A DNA stretch of 13,348 nt from Planctomycetaceae bacterium (GTDB taxonomy: Bacteria > Planctomycetota > Planctomycetia > Pirellulales > Pirellulaceae), in assembly GCA_003455945.1 (NCBI GenBank), contig DMPQ01000470.1, positions 26,145 to 39,492 of the forward strand, given 5' to 3'. The notes beneath the pieces are model-generated. The model was not told the DNA's origin. It saw only the letters and a program-made list of their open reading frames with translations, and did no database searches. Of the stretch, positions 1-7,361 are shown piece by piece (position 1 is the first letter of the stretch; every line of letters starts with the position of its first letter). The position numbers and the translations under genes are program-made.

Positions 1-31
1 CGAAGCGCCGGGATCAGCCCCGTCGAACGAT
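1..31 (+). repeat. 31-bp direct repeat, copy 1
   Basis: The first 31 bases of the window (from CGAAGCGCCGGG to CGTCGAACGAT) recur identically at 320-350. The two copies bracket the left composite repeat (43-212). This copy touches the window edge, so the repeat may extend further left. It contains no coding signal. Confidence 0.8.
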
Positions 32-42
32 TTGAAGCGAAG

Positions 43-212
43 AGTCCCGACAGGGACGACAGAACGGCGACGCGAAACGGTCGGCCTGCCAAACCGGCGA
101 TGCCTTCTTTCGTCCCTCGCGGGACTCTCGGATTTCGATCAGCGAATCTCCCCACCCGGCGATGAATCGCCGGGCTATTCTCGGTCGTCCCTAACGGGAC
201 TCTCGGACACCG
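43..212 (+). repeat. composite palindromic repeat, left copy
   Basis: This 170-bp non-coding unit is built from short palindromes. Three have the form GTCCC-N4-GGGAC, at 44-57 (loop GACA), 112-125 (loop TCGC) and 187-200 (loop TAAC), spaced about 70 bp apart. A fourth is a perfect 9-bp-arm hairpin at 155-174 (CCCGGCGAT/ATCGCCGGG with a GA loop). An inverted copy lies at 13125-13294; hand alignment gives 12 mismatches in 170 positions and no gaps. GTCCC/GGGAC repeats of this kind are frequent in planctomycete genomes. Whether it is mobile, or acts in RNA as a stack of hairpins, cannot be told from this sequence. Confidence 0.85.
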
Positions 213-319
213 TTCGCGCGACAAAGTCTCTCGAACGACCGTCGTCGCTCGGCCGCGCGTCGGGGACGACGCGGGCCCACGCAGCGTGCGAACTCCGCAG
301 CAACCCATCCGGCCCGAAG

Positions 320-350
320 CGAAGCGCCGGGATCAGCCCCGTCGAACGAT
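320..350 (+). repeat. 31-bp direct repeat, copy 2
   Basis: Identical to positions 1-31, 319 bp downstream of that copy. It lies between the composite repeat and the 3' end of the SixA-like gene. The stretch 213-319 between the repeats is GC-rich and shows no convincing gene. Confidence 0.8.
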
Positions 351-389
351 CCCGCGCACCGCAGGCGTGTGAGGTCACGCGGCTCCGAC

Positions 390-917
390 TCAGCCTGCTT
401 CCGAGCGACCTTCGAGTTCCCTGGGGGTCCACCAGGCGGTCGAGCGAGCGGGGGTCCGTTCGGACAGATGACTCCAATCCTCCACCGCGAACTCGAACCG
501 AGCGGCGGCAGCGGTCGGCAATCGTCCGATCGGACCGAGCCAGATCTCGACCAGTTCCTGCAGCCCCGGGTTGTGGCCGATCACCAGCACGCAGCGCCGT
601 CGGTCACCGTGACGACGAATCGTCTGCAGGATCCGATCCGGTCCGGTCAGGTAGAGGTCTCTCGTCGCGATCGTTTCGCACTCCGGCGACAGGTCGAGGT
701 GCGTCAGATCGAGCGTCTCGAGCGTCCGCCGAGCCGTCGAAACGAGCACCAGTTCGACCGGCGGCGCCACTTGTCTCAGATGCGCTCCGATCCGCCGCGC
801 GTCGTCGATCCCGCGCGGGATCAGCGGGCGATCGTGATCGGCGATCGCGACGGCGTCCTTCGACGCCTTGGCATGACGGAGCACCAACAGCGTGAGCGAA
901 TCGGGAGGGAGGTTCAT
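390..917 (-). CDS. SixA-type phosphohistidine phosphatase (histidine phosphatase superfamily)
   Basis: This 175-residue cytoplasmic protein has the histidine phosphatase (RHG) fold signature: a phosphate-loop motif LRHAKAS (R14-H15), a second arginine in VSTARRT (R63), an acidic residue at D87 (RDLYL) and the second histidine in VIGHNPGL (H115). Its short length and the RHAK and IGHNPG motifs point to the SixA subfamily, which removes phosphate from phosphohistidine in E. coli; the target here is unknown. The ATG overlaps the ppk1 stop codon as ATGA and no strong ribosome binding site precedes it, so translation is probably coupled to ppk1. It is the last gene of the minus-strand run; beyond it is only repeat DNA. 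The residues after about 150 (LSERTPARSTAWWTP) resemble the usual SixA tail. I am confident of the family, less so of the substrate. Confidence 0.88.
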   Translation of the reverse strand: MNLPPDSLTLLVLRHAKASKDAVAIADHDRPLIPRGIDDARRIGAHLRQVAPPVELVLVSTARRTLETLDLTHLDLSPECETIATRDLYLTGPDRILQTIRRHGDRRRCVLVIGHNPGLQELVEIWLGPIGRLPTAAAARFEFAVEDWSHLSERTPARSTAWWTPRELEGRSEAG

Positions 918-3064
918 CCGTTGTCGTCCGGGCCTTGGTGGGGTTGGAAGCGGGTCAACCGCTGGCGGGTCTGCTGTTCGCTGGCGTCGGTCGCCTGGCG
1001 CCAGAGTTCGAGTTGGCTGCGGACCAATCCGGTCGATCGCCCCTTGGAGCGTTCGAGTTCGCGGACCGGAATCCAGCGGCCGTCGGGACGCAGCGCCCGC
1101 GCCTTGACGTTGTCCCGAAAGTGAGTGTCCAGGATATCGATCAGTCGACGGCGCGCTTCGGCGTCGTCGATCGGGACGAGCAGCTCGATCCGCTTGTCGA
1201 GATTGCGCTGCATCCAGTCGGCGCTCGACAGGAAGACGAGATCATCGCCACCGTGATGGAAATGCATGATCCGGGCATGTTCGAGAAAGCGGTCGACGAT
1301 GCTCGTGACCCGGATGTTCTGACTCATCCCCGGCACTCCCGGCCTCAGGCAGCAGATGCCGCGGACGTTCAGCCGGATCTCGACACCGGCCTGCGAGGCG
1401 GCATAGAGCGCCTCGATCAGCGTCGGGTCGACCAGCGAGTTGAGCTTCGCCGTGATCATCCCCTTCTGACCGTCGAGGGTCCGCTGGATCTCGATGTCGA
1501 TCAGCTCGAGCAGCTTGTCGCGCAGGCCGAGGGGAGCCGCTTCGATGCGGCGGAAGGGGAGGGGCTGCGAGAAGCCGCTGATCGCGTTGAAGAACGCGAC
1601 CGCATCGGCTCCCAGATCGTCGTCGGCGGTCAGGTAGCTCGCGTCGCTGTAGATCCGCGCGGTCGTCTCGTTGTAGTTGCCGGTACCGAAGTGGACGTAG
1701 CGCTGCACCCCCTGCGGCTCGCGTCGCACCACGATGCAGATCTTGGCGTGCGTCTTGAGTCCCTTGACGCCGTGGATCACGTGAACGCCGGCGGTCTCCA
1801 GACGCCGAGCCCACTCGATGTTCCGCTGTTCGTCGAACCGCGCCTTGAGCTCGACCAGCGCCGTGACGTTCTTGCCGTTCTCGGCCGCGCGAGCCAGCGC
1901 CTTGATGATCGGGCTGTCCTTGCTGGTCCGGTAGAGCGTCTGCTTGATCGCGATGACGTCCGGATCCTCGGCCGCCTGTTCGATCATCCGCACGACCGGC
2001 TCGAAGCTCTCGTACGGGTGATACAGCAGCACGCTCTGACGCTGCAGCGCCGCGAAGATCGGCTCCGCCGGATCGAACGCCGGCGACGGCTGCGCCGCCC
2101 AAGGCTCCGCCTTCAGGCTCTCGTAACCGTGCAGGCCGGTCAGCGACATCCAGGCGCTCAGATCGAGCGGCCCCGGAATGTCGAAGACATCTCCCGGTTC
2201 GGCGCCGAGCGAGCGTCCCAGGAACTCGCGCATCGCCTGACTCGCTCCCGCCGCGACCTCCAGCCGGACACAGTCGCTCCACTTCCGCTCGAGCAGGATC
2301 TCCTGCATGCCGGTCATCAGATCGCCGGCGCTGTCCTCGCGGACGCGCATGTCGGCGTTCCGAGTCATGCGGAACGGCGTCGCCTCGAGCACGAGCGCGT
2401 GCGGAAAGAAGCGATCGGCCAGCAGCTCGATCGCCTCTTCGAGCATCAGGAACTCGCATCCCCGTTCGCTCGGCAGGACGAGCAGACGCGGAAGGACCGG
2501 AGCGAGCGCGATCACGACGAACCGTTCGGAGCCCGCTTCATCGTCGTTCGACTTGCCGAGCGGATCGGCGTCGCGCAGTCGGAACGCCAGATGCATGCCG
2601 CCGCCGCGCAGATGAGGCATCTCCTCTTCGTCGTCGATCGCCATCGGCGCGAGCGTCGAGACGATCTCGTCGACGTAGTTCCGTTCCAGGCTCTGTCGCT
2701 GCGCCTCCGAGAGACCGATGGCCCTGAGACGCCGGATGCCGTGCTCCGCCAGCAGCTCCTCGAGCTCCGAGAGGCAGCGGTACTGATCCTCGACCATCCG
2801 GCGGACCCGCTCGAGAATCGGTCCGAGCTGTTCCGCGGCGGCCAGACTGGCCGGATCCGCCGCATCGGCTCCCGAATCCCGGACGAGCTGCAGCCCGCCG
2901 ACTCGAACCATGAAGAACTCTTCGAGATTCGACCCGGTAATCGCCAGGAACTTCAGTCGCTCCAGCAGCGGGTTCGCCGGCTCGCACGCCTCGTCCAGCA
3001 CGCGCTGATTGAACTCCAGCCAACTCAGCTCGCGGTTGAAGTAACGTTCCGTCGTGTCGTTCAT
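914..3064 (-). CDS. ppk: polyphosphate kinase 1 (PPK1)
   Basis: This is a full-length 716-residue PPK1 (EC 2.7.4.1), which reversibly polymerises the ATP gamma-phosphate into inorganic polyphosphate. The N-terminal domain opens with RYFNRELSWLEFNQRVLDEA and the GSNLEEFFMVRV motif. The catalytic region holds YHPYESFEPV (348-357), the phosphohistidine in GLKTHAK (H439) and the second conserved histidine in YVHFGTGNYNE (H458). R379 (TLYRT) and R409 (KARFDEQRN) align with the E. coli Arg375 and Arg405 that bind magnesium; the constant offset of four residues from E. coli (H435 to H439, H454 to H458) supports the alignment. The C-terminus (DKRIELLVPI, DNVKARALRPDGRW) is typical. It lies 127 bases after the Ppx/GppA gene and overlaps the SixA-like gene by ATGA. 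No good Shine-Dalgarno sequence precedes the ATG; the start was chosen from the conserved N-terminus. No key residue appears to be missing. Confidence 0.97.
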   Translation of the reverse strand: MNDTTERYFNRELSWLEFNQRVLDEACEPANPLLERLKFLAITGSNLEEFFMVRVGGLQLVRDSGADAADPASLAAAEQLGPILERVRRMVEDQYRCLSELEELLAEHGIRRLRAIGLSEAQRQSLERNYVDEIVSTLAPMAIDDEEEMPHLRGGGMHLAFRLRDADPLGKSNDDEAGSERFVVIALAPVLPRLLVLPSERGCEFLMLEEAIELLADRFFPHALVLEATPFRMTRNADMRVREDSAGDLMTGMQEILLERKWSDCVRLEVAAGASQAMREFLGRSLGAEPGDVFDIPGPLDLSAWMSLTGLHGYESLKAEPWAAQPSPAFDPAEPIFAALQRQSVLLYHPYESFEPVVRMIEQAAEDPDVIAIKQTLYRTSKDSPIIKALARAAENGKNVTALVELKARFDEQRNIEWARRLETAGVHVIHGVKGLKTHAKICIVVRREPQGVQRYVHFGTGNYNETTARIYSDASYLTADDDLGADAVAFFNAISGFSQPLPFRRIEAAPLGLRDKLLELIDIEIQRTLDGQKGMITAKLNSLVDPTLIEALYAASQAGVEIRLNVRGICCLRPGVPGMSQNIRVTSIVDRFLEHARIMHFHHGGDDLVFLSSADWMQRNLDKRIELLVPIDDAEARRRLIDILDTHFRDNVKARALRPDGRWIPVRELERSKGRSTGLVRSQLELWRQATDASEQQTRQRLTRFQPHQGPDDNG

Positions 3065-3191
3065 GTCAGGCTCGTCGGGTGCGGCAGCGTCGGTTCGGTT
3101 CGGGATGCGGAGCGGGGCGGAGTGGGGCGGGACGGGGAATCACTCGGGACAGGAGCGGCTCGGTCGCCCGGCCGCGTCGTCGCCGTGGTTC

Positions 3192-4745
3192 TCAGTTACG
3201 CAGCGTCGGGCGCGAGCGGAGCATCACGCGTTTTCCGTAGACCTCTTCGAAGAGCGTTCCCTGCTGTTGCAGCGCGATCTTCTCGAGCGCCAGATCCTCG
3301 ACCCCCGGAATCTCGATCGCGACGCCGTCGTCGGCGATGTCGCAGCGGAAGTCGTGGATCCGCTGATTGCGCGAGTCGTCGAGCGCCTTGGCGATCCGGA
3401 GCAGCGCGGCCATCTTCGATACGATCACCCGGTCCTCGCGATCGAGATCGGCGTAGCCGACATGCAACGGCTGCGGACTGGCTCGCCGATGGTAGCGGGC
3501 GACGAGCGAGATGATCTTCAGTTCGCGCTTGCCGATTCCGAAGATCTCGGCGTTGGCGATCACGTACATCGAGTGCTTGTGGAACGAGCGGTTGCTGATC
3601 GCCATCCCGACCTCGTGCAGCAGCGCCGCCACGCGCAGCTGGAGTTCGCAGCGGCGATCGAGGCGATGTTCCGGAGCGAGCTGCGCGAAGAGTCGCCCGC
3701 AGATCTCGGCGACATGGCGGGCATGCGGCAGATCGACATGGAACCGTCGCGCCAGGTCGAGTGCCGACTCGGTCACCTGCCGCGTGAACTCGACCGAACG
3801 GGTCTGACGCATCCACATGTCGCGCAGCAGTCCGTCGCGCAGATTCGCCGCGGCAACCCACAGATGATCGACTCGCAGCGCATCGGCGATGTGCAGGTAG
3901 GCCAGCAGCGCCGGAGCGAGCGACTCCGCTTCCGGCAGACTCAGTCGGTGCTTGTTGACCAGCGTGTCGACGCTCAGCGATGCGAGCATGTCGATCCCCT
4001 CGGCCACCTCGTCCCGCTCCAGTCGCATCGGACCTTCGGGGCGTTCGCCCGGTCTGAGCAGCGACGCCAGGAACCGCATGTCGCTCCCCATCGTCACGAA
4101 CTCGCGATCCCCTCGCGTCACCAGATGTTCGCGAATCTGGTTGGCCGTCTTGTCGATCTCGCGTTCCATGATGTCGCGCAGCCGCTGCGTCGGCGCGTGA
4201 TACGCCTCCAGAGTTCGCCTTAGCCGGAGCGAACCGAGTCGATACGTCTGGGAGAACTCGATCGAGTCGGCGTTGAGTCCGAGCACCTCGGTACTGCCGC
4301 CGCCGATCTCGCAGACGACGACCGGGCGACCGGTCAGTTCGGGAACCATCTCGAGCGCCGGCTTGACCGCCAGGTAGGTCACGCGGTGCAGTTCCGATTC
4401 GTCGAACGGTTCGATGTCGAATCCGGTCGCGATGTACAGACGGTCGAGGAACGCGAGTCGATTCGATGCCTCGCGGACCGCACTGGTCGCGACGACGCGA
4501 ACGTCGTCCCGGCGGATCTTGTACTCCTCGAGCTTTCGACCGTAGATCCGCATCACGCGGACGCAGTCCTCGATCGTCGCCCGCTCGAGGCGCCCCTTGA
4601 TGAACGAGTCCTTACCGAGCGAAATCGACTGCGAGAGGTTCTCGAGCAGTCGGATCTCGCCGGTCGAGCCGATCTGAGCGATCGCCATCCGGACGCTCGT
4701 CGCTCCGATGTCGATCACCGCAACGGGACCTGAGAGGGAAGGCAT
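3192..4745 (-). CDS. Ppx/GppA family phosphatase with C-terminal HD-like region
   Basis: At 517 residues this protein has the length and two-part design of E. coli Ppx (513). Residues 8-23 (VAVIDIGATSVRMAIA) form the first phosphate loop of the actin-like ATPase fold, ATSAVREASN (87-95) follows, and the second loop is CEIGGGSTEVLGL (145-157). The C-terminal half carries AALLHEVGMAISNRSFHKHSMYVI and LVARYHRR (from about 373 to 421), matching the HD-like region of long Ppx proteins. Family members hydrolyse exopolyphosphate or pppGpp. Several active-site positions differ from E. coli Ppx by my alignment from memory: GSNS is GATS (T16), the catalytic Glu121 position is L119, and Asp143 is E146. 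Activity is therefore uncertain. The gene precedes ppk1 on the same strand and follows the ROK kinase by 110 bases. The ATG lies just before the first conserved loop; no strong ribosome binding site is seen. The family is secure; exopolyphosphatase function is inference. Confidence 0.92.
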   Translation of the reverse strand: MPSLSGPVAVIDIGATSVRMAIAQIGSTGEIRLLENLSQSISLGKDSFIKGRLERATIEDCVRVMRIYGRKLEEYKIRRDDVRVVATSAVREASNRLAFLDRLYIATGFDIEPFDESELHRVTYLAVKPALEMVPELTGRPVVVCEIGGGSTEVLGLNADSIEFSQTYRLGSLRLRRTLEAYHAPTQRLRDIMEREIDKTANQIREHLVTRGDREFVTMGSDMRFLASLLRPGERPEGPMRLERDEVAEGIDMLASLSVDTLVNKHRLSLPEAESLAPALLAYLHIADALRVDHLWVAAANLRDGLLRDMWMRQTRSVEFTRQVTESALDLARRFHVDLPHARHVAEICGRLFAQLAPEHRLDRRCELQLRVAALLHEVGMAISNRSFHKHSMYVIANAEIFGIGKRELKIISLVARYHRRASPQPLHVGYADLDREDRVIVSKMAALLRIAKALDDSRNQRIHDFRCDIADDGVAIEIPGVEDLALEKIALQQQGTLFEEVYGKRVMLRSRPTLRN

Positions 4746-4855
4746 GCGGGCGACTCGACGAGGAAGGCATCAGGGAAGTGGGAGGAGAGGGCGCGTCGGC
4801 AAGTTCGTTCGGCCGCCGGAACCGTTCGGCCAACGGGATCGTACGACGGCGGTCA

Positions 4856-5917
4856 TCACTTGGCCGGTTCGGGGCGGGGCGTTCCCGAGGCGGCGACCGT
4901 TTCGGCGCTGCGCGACGCGGTCGCATCGGCCGCGATGCGAAGCGGATCTTCGAGACCGGCGCACTGCCGCGCCCAGGAGGCCGCTCCCATCGCGGTCGCG
5001 TCGTCCCCCAGTTCGGCCGCGACGACCTTGAACGTCTGACGGTACGACGGCAGGACCCGTTTGGCAGCCGCCTTGGCCGCCGTCTCGACGATCAGCTTCG
5101 GCATCGCCTCGACCAGACCTCCCCCCATCACGATCAGATCGGGGGCGAGCAGATGGACGACCGTGACGATCCCCATCCCCAGATGCTCCGCCGCCTGTCG
5201 CACGATCGCCTCGACCGCACGATCTCCGTCGGCGATCGCCTGAGCGATCACGCCGCTGCGGATATCGGTCAGGTCGGTGCCCGCCTTCTTGCGCAGCGCA
5301 GGCGCCTGGCCGCGGTAGGCGGCCTGAGCCGCTTCGGCGGCGATCCTCAGACGACTGGCGACCGCCTCGAGCGAGCCCGGATTGCCGGCGCCGTCGAGCG
5401 GTCCGCCGGGGATCAGCGGAATGTGGCCGATCTCCATGCAGCTCGTGTTGCGGCCGCGGAGGATCTTCCCCTCATAGACGCAGCCGCCGCCGATCCCGGT
5501 CCCCGGAAAGATGCCGACGACGCACCGCTCGCGCTTGCCCGCTCCGAATCGCCATTCGCCGAAGACTCCCATGTCGACGTCGTTGGCGACGGTGACCGGA
5601 CAGCCGAAACGCGTCTCGAGCACCTGCTTCATCGGGACGTTGCGCCAACCGAGATTCGGCGCCTCGTGCACGATCCCCTTGTCCAGATCGAGCGGTCCCG
5701 GGCAGCCGACGCCGATCACGCGAATCCGCTCCGGTCCGGCGCCGGCGGTCTCGAGCGCTTCGACGATCGTATCGCCGATCCGCTTGAGTCCTGCTTCCGC
5801 CCCCTCGTGCCCCTTGGTCTTCTTTCGGGCACGACCGATCGGTCGGTACTGCTCGTCGAACGCCACGACCAGCAGCTTGGTACCGCCCAGATCGCAACCG
5901 ATGGTGATGTCTCGCAC
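4856..5917 (-). CDS. ROK family sugar kinase (probable glucokinase)
   Basis: This 353-residue cytoplasmic kinase of the ROK family phosphorylates a sugar, most likely glucose or a related hexose. Motifs in order are DLGGTK (9-14, ATP phosphate loop), GVGCPGPLD (69-77), the catalytic aspartate in ANDVDMG (D113), PGTGIGGG (138-145), EIGH (162-165) and VMGGGL (263-268). The usual ROK zinc motif CxCGxxGCxE is present in spacing, but all three cysteines are replaced (D175, A177, S182, followed by E184). The GTG start at 5917 is chosen because a strong AAGGGAG ribosome binding site precedes it and the phosphate loop follows eight codons later; longer readings would run into ispG. The gene follows ispG by 50 bases and precedes the Ppx/GppA gene. 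Residues after about 320 form an alanine-rich tail. The neighbouring polyP genes raise the option of a polyphosphate-using kinase, but no donor-specific residue was recognised. Confidence 0.92.
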   Translation of the reverse strand: MRDITIGCDLGGTKLLVVAFDEQYRPIGRARKKTKGHEGAEAGLKRIGDTIVEALETAGAGPERIRVIGVGCPGPLDLDKGIVHEAPNLGWRNVPMKQVLETRFGCPVTVANDVDMGVFGEWRFGAGKRERCVVGIFPGTGIGGGCVYEGKILRGRNTSCMEIGHIPLIPGGPLDGAGNPGSLEAVASRLRIAAEAAQAAYRGQAPALRKKAGTDLTDIRSGVIAQAIADGDRAVEAIVRQAAEHLGMGIVTVVHLLAPDLIVMGGGLVEAMPKLIVETAAKAAAKRVLPSYRQTFKVVAAELGDDATAMGAASWARQCAGLEDPLRIAADATASRSAETVAASGTPRPEPAK

Positions 5918-5920
5918 GGA

Positions 5921-5929
5921 CTCTCCCTT
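5921..5929 (-). promoter_or_regulatory. ribosome binding site of the ROK kinase
   Basis: On the minus strand AAGGGAGAG lies just ahead of GTG 5917, leaving roughly five bases between the AAGGGAG core and the start. This decides the GTG start over the longer reading that would overlap ispG. Confidence 0.7.
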
Positions 5930-5967
5930 CCGAATCGTTCGTTCCGTCGCCGATGGCGCCCTGGCGG

Positions 5968-7122
5968 TCAGGTCGCGCCGATCGCTCCTTCGCGCTCGAC
6001 GATCAGCCGATCGAGCTCCTCCTTCAGTCGACCGAGGATCAGGTCGTACGGATACGCCCCGAGCTCCTCGGGTCCGCGCTTCAGGTTGACGAAGTTCGGC
6101 CCGCACCAGAGTCCCAGGTCGGCGTCGTCGGTTTCCCCCGGGCCGTTCACGCGACATCCCATCACGGCGATCGTGATGCGATGCTTCTCGGCATAGCGGG
6201 TCATCCGCTTCACTTCCTGAGCCAGCTCGACGAACGCCTCGTTCTCGACGCGCGAACAGCTCGGGCACGAGATGATGTTCAGCGTGCCCAGTCCGTAGTC
6301 GACGACGCTCCGGACTCGCCCCGCCGCGATATCGGCCAGGATCGCGCGCCCCGCATCGATCTCCTCATGCTTGCGATCGTTCGGCACGGTCAGCGAGACG
6401 CGGATCGTGTCGCCGATCCCCTGCGCGACCAGCTGCTCGAACGCGATCCGCGTCTTGATGATGCCGTCCGGAGGCAGACCGGCTTCGGTGACTCCCAGGT
6501 GAAGCGGCACATCGGGACGCTGCGCGGCGAACCGACGATTCACCTCGACGACCTGCTTCGGGTCCGAGTCCTTGAGCGACACGACGTAGCGATCGAAGCC
6601 GAGTTCGTCCAGATGTCGGCAGTGCTCGAGCGCGCTGGCGATCATCGGCGCGAGCGGATCGTCGGCGGCAAAACGCTCCTTGGCCGCCGGATCGACGCTG
6701 CCGCAGTTCACGCCGACCCGGAGCGCGATGTCATGCTCGCGCGCCACCGAGACGAGCCACGAGACCTTTTCCTGCCACGGCTTCTCGCGCTCGTGGTGAT
6801 ACAGGTGTCCCGGGTTGTAGCGCACCTTGTCGACATGCGGCGCCACCACCTCGGCCAGCCGGTAGTTCTCCTGCAGGTCGACCGAAAGATTGGCGGTCGT
6901 CTGCCGCCGGATCTCGGCGAGCGCCGCCGCGTCCTTGCGACTGTCGACCGCGATCCGGACGACATCGGCACCCGCCTGACGCAGCTGCTCGACCAGCGCG
7001 ACGGTCGCGTCGATGTCCTGAGTCTTGGTCGCCGTCATGCTCTGAACGGCGATCGGGTGCTCGTGTCCGATCGAGATCGAACCGATGCGGACCGAGCGAG
7101 TCGGATTACGTCGGATCTCCAC
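5968..7122 (-). CDS. ispG: 4-hydroxy-3-methylbut-2-enyl diphosphate synthase (IspG/GcpE)
   Basis: This 384-residue protein is the MEP-pathway enzyme that converts the cyclic diphosphate MEcPP to HMBPP using a [4Fe-4S] cluster. The N-terminal TIM-barrel part shows [15 protein letters not shown] (22-36), [15 protein letters not shown] (100-106), LRVGVNCGS and HLGVTEAG (208-215). The C-terminal cluster domain has ISCPSCSR (C286, C289) and [11 protein letters not shown] (C323 and E330), the expected three Cys plus Glu ligands. The GTG start at 7122 is preceded by a GAGGAG ribosome binding site with a long 11-base spacing; no ATG or TTG in frame fits better. It is the compact bacterial form, without the insertion domain of plant or chlamydial IspG. 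It is the first gene of the minus-strand run and the ROK kinase follows after 50 bases. Its leader carries a -10-like box and a terminator-like hairpin. Confidence 0.97.
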   Translation of the reverse strand: MEIRRNPTRSVRIGSISIGHEHPIAVQSMTATKTQDIDATVALVEQLRQAGADVVRIAVDSRKDAAALAEIRRQTTANLSVDLQENYRLAEVVAPHVDKVRYNPGHLYHHEREKPWQEKVSWLVSVAREHDIALRVGVNCGSVDPAAKERFAADDPLAPMIASALEHCRHLDELGFDRYVVSLKDSDPKQVVEVNRRFAAQRPDVPLHLGVTEAGLPPDGIIKTRIAFEQLVAQGIGDTIRVSLTVPNDRKHEEIDAGRAILADIAAGRVRSVVDYGLGTLNIISCPSCSRVENEAFVELAQEVKRMTRYAEKHRITIAVMGCRVNGPGETDDADLGLWCGPNFVNLKRGPEELGAYPYDLILGRLKEELDRLIVEREGAIGAT

Positions 7123-7133
7123 GCGAAACGTCG

Positions 7134-7139
7134 CTCCTC
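7134..7139 (-). promoter_or_regulatory. ispG: ribosome binding site of ispG
   Basis: GAGGAG on the minus strand, 11 bases ahead of GTG 7122. The spacing is longer than usual, but no other in-frame start codon suits it better. Confidence 0.5.
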
Positions 7140-7153
7140 GAATATCCGATAGG

Positions 7154-7175
7154 AAAAGGGGGCGGAAAGCGCCCC
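7154..7175 (-). terminator. terminator-like hairpin in the ispG leader (possible attenuator)
   Basis: Read on the minus strand, a perfect GGGGCG/CGCCCC stem with a CTTTC loop (7175-7159) is followed by C and TTTT (7158-7154). It lies about 30 bases upstream of the ispG start, inside the likely 5' untranslated leader. A GC-rich stem with a short U-run is the shape of an intrinsic terminator, but the stem is only six pairs and the U-run is short. It could instead be a stability or translation-control element. Confidence 0.35.
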
Positions 7176-7275
7176 GGCAAACGGGCCGCCGAATGTCCCG
7201 ATCGACCGCGAGCGTCGAAGCCGACCGTCGATCCGCCGCCCGCGGCGCTGCTCGGCACACCGCCGACCGTTCTGG

Positions 7276-7281
7276 ATTGTA
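7276..7281 (-). promoter_or_regulatory. candidate -10 box for the ispG transcript
   Basis: TACAAT on the minus strand, in the context GGTTACAATCC, matches the sigma-70 -10 consensus at five of six positions. This would give a leader of roughly 145 bases before ispG. No recognisable -35 hexamer sits at the usual spacing. Confidence 0.35.
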
Positions 7282-7342
7282 ACCGCCCGCCGGTCCGAGA
7301 TTCGAGGGACCCTCGGGGAGCGCGGCTTTCGTCGGTTCCGGA

Positions 7343-7348
7343 TAGAAT
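7343..7348 (+). promoter_or_regulatory. candidate -10 box for the plus-strand block
   Basis: TAGAAT (context GGATAGAATCGGG) matches the -10 consensus at five of six positions and stands out in very GC-rich DNA. Transcription would begin near 7355, just ahead of the small ORF at 7362. No clear -35 box is seen. Confidence 0.35.
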
Positions 7349-7361
7349 CGGGAGGCTCGCG

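Noticed and set aside
32..895. 287-codon plus-strand frame across the left repeat region and opposite the SixA-like gene
   Set aside because: It runs through the palindromic repeats and then antisense to the SixA-like gene; the Arg/Ser/Pro-rich translation shows no domain.
935..3514. Very long plus-strand open frame (859 codons) opposite ppk1 and the end of the Ppx/GppA gene
   Set aside because: It lies antisense to two well-conserved genes, has no recognisable domain, and is explained by the GC-rich third positions of the real genes suppressing stop codons on the other strand.
3054..4223. 389-codon plus-strand frame opposite the Ppx/GppA gene
   Set aside because: Antisense shadow of a clear family member; the translation is charged and low in hydrophobic residues with no motif.
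5918..6268. N-terminal extension of the ROK kinase into ispG
   Set aside because: The GTG at 5917 has a strong ribosome binding site and the kinase fold begins at once; the extension is out-of-frame ispG sequence.
5953..7152. 399-codon plus-strand frame opposite ispG
   Set aside because: Covers ispG almost exactly on the opposite strand and has no domain of its own.
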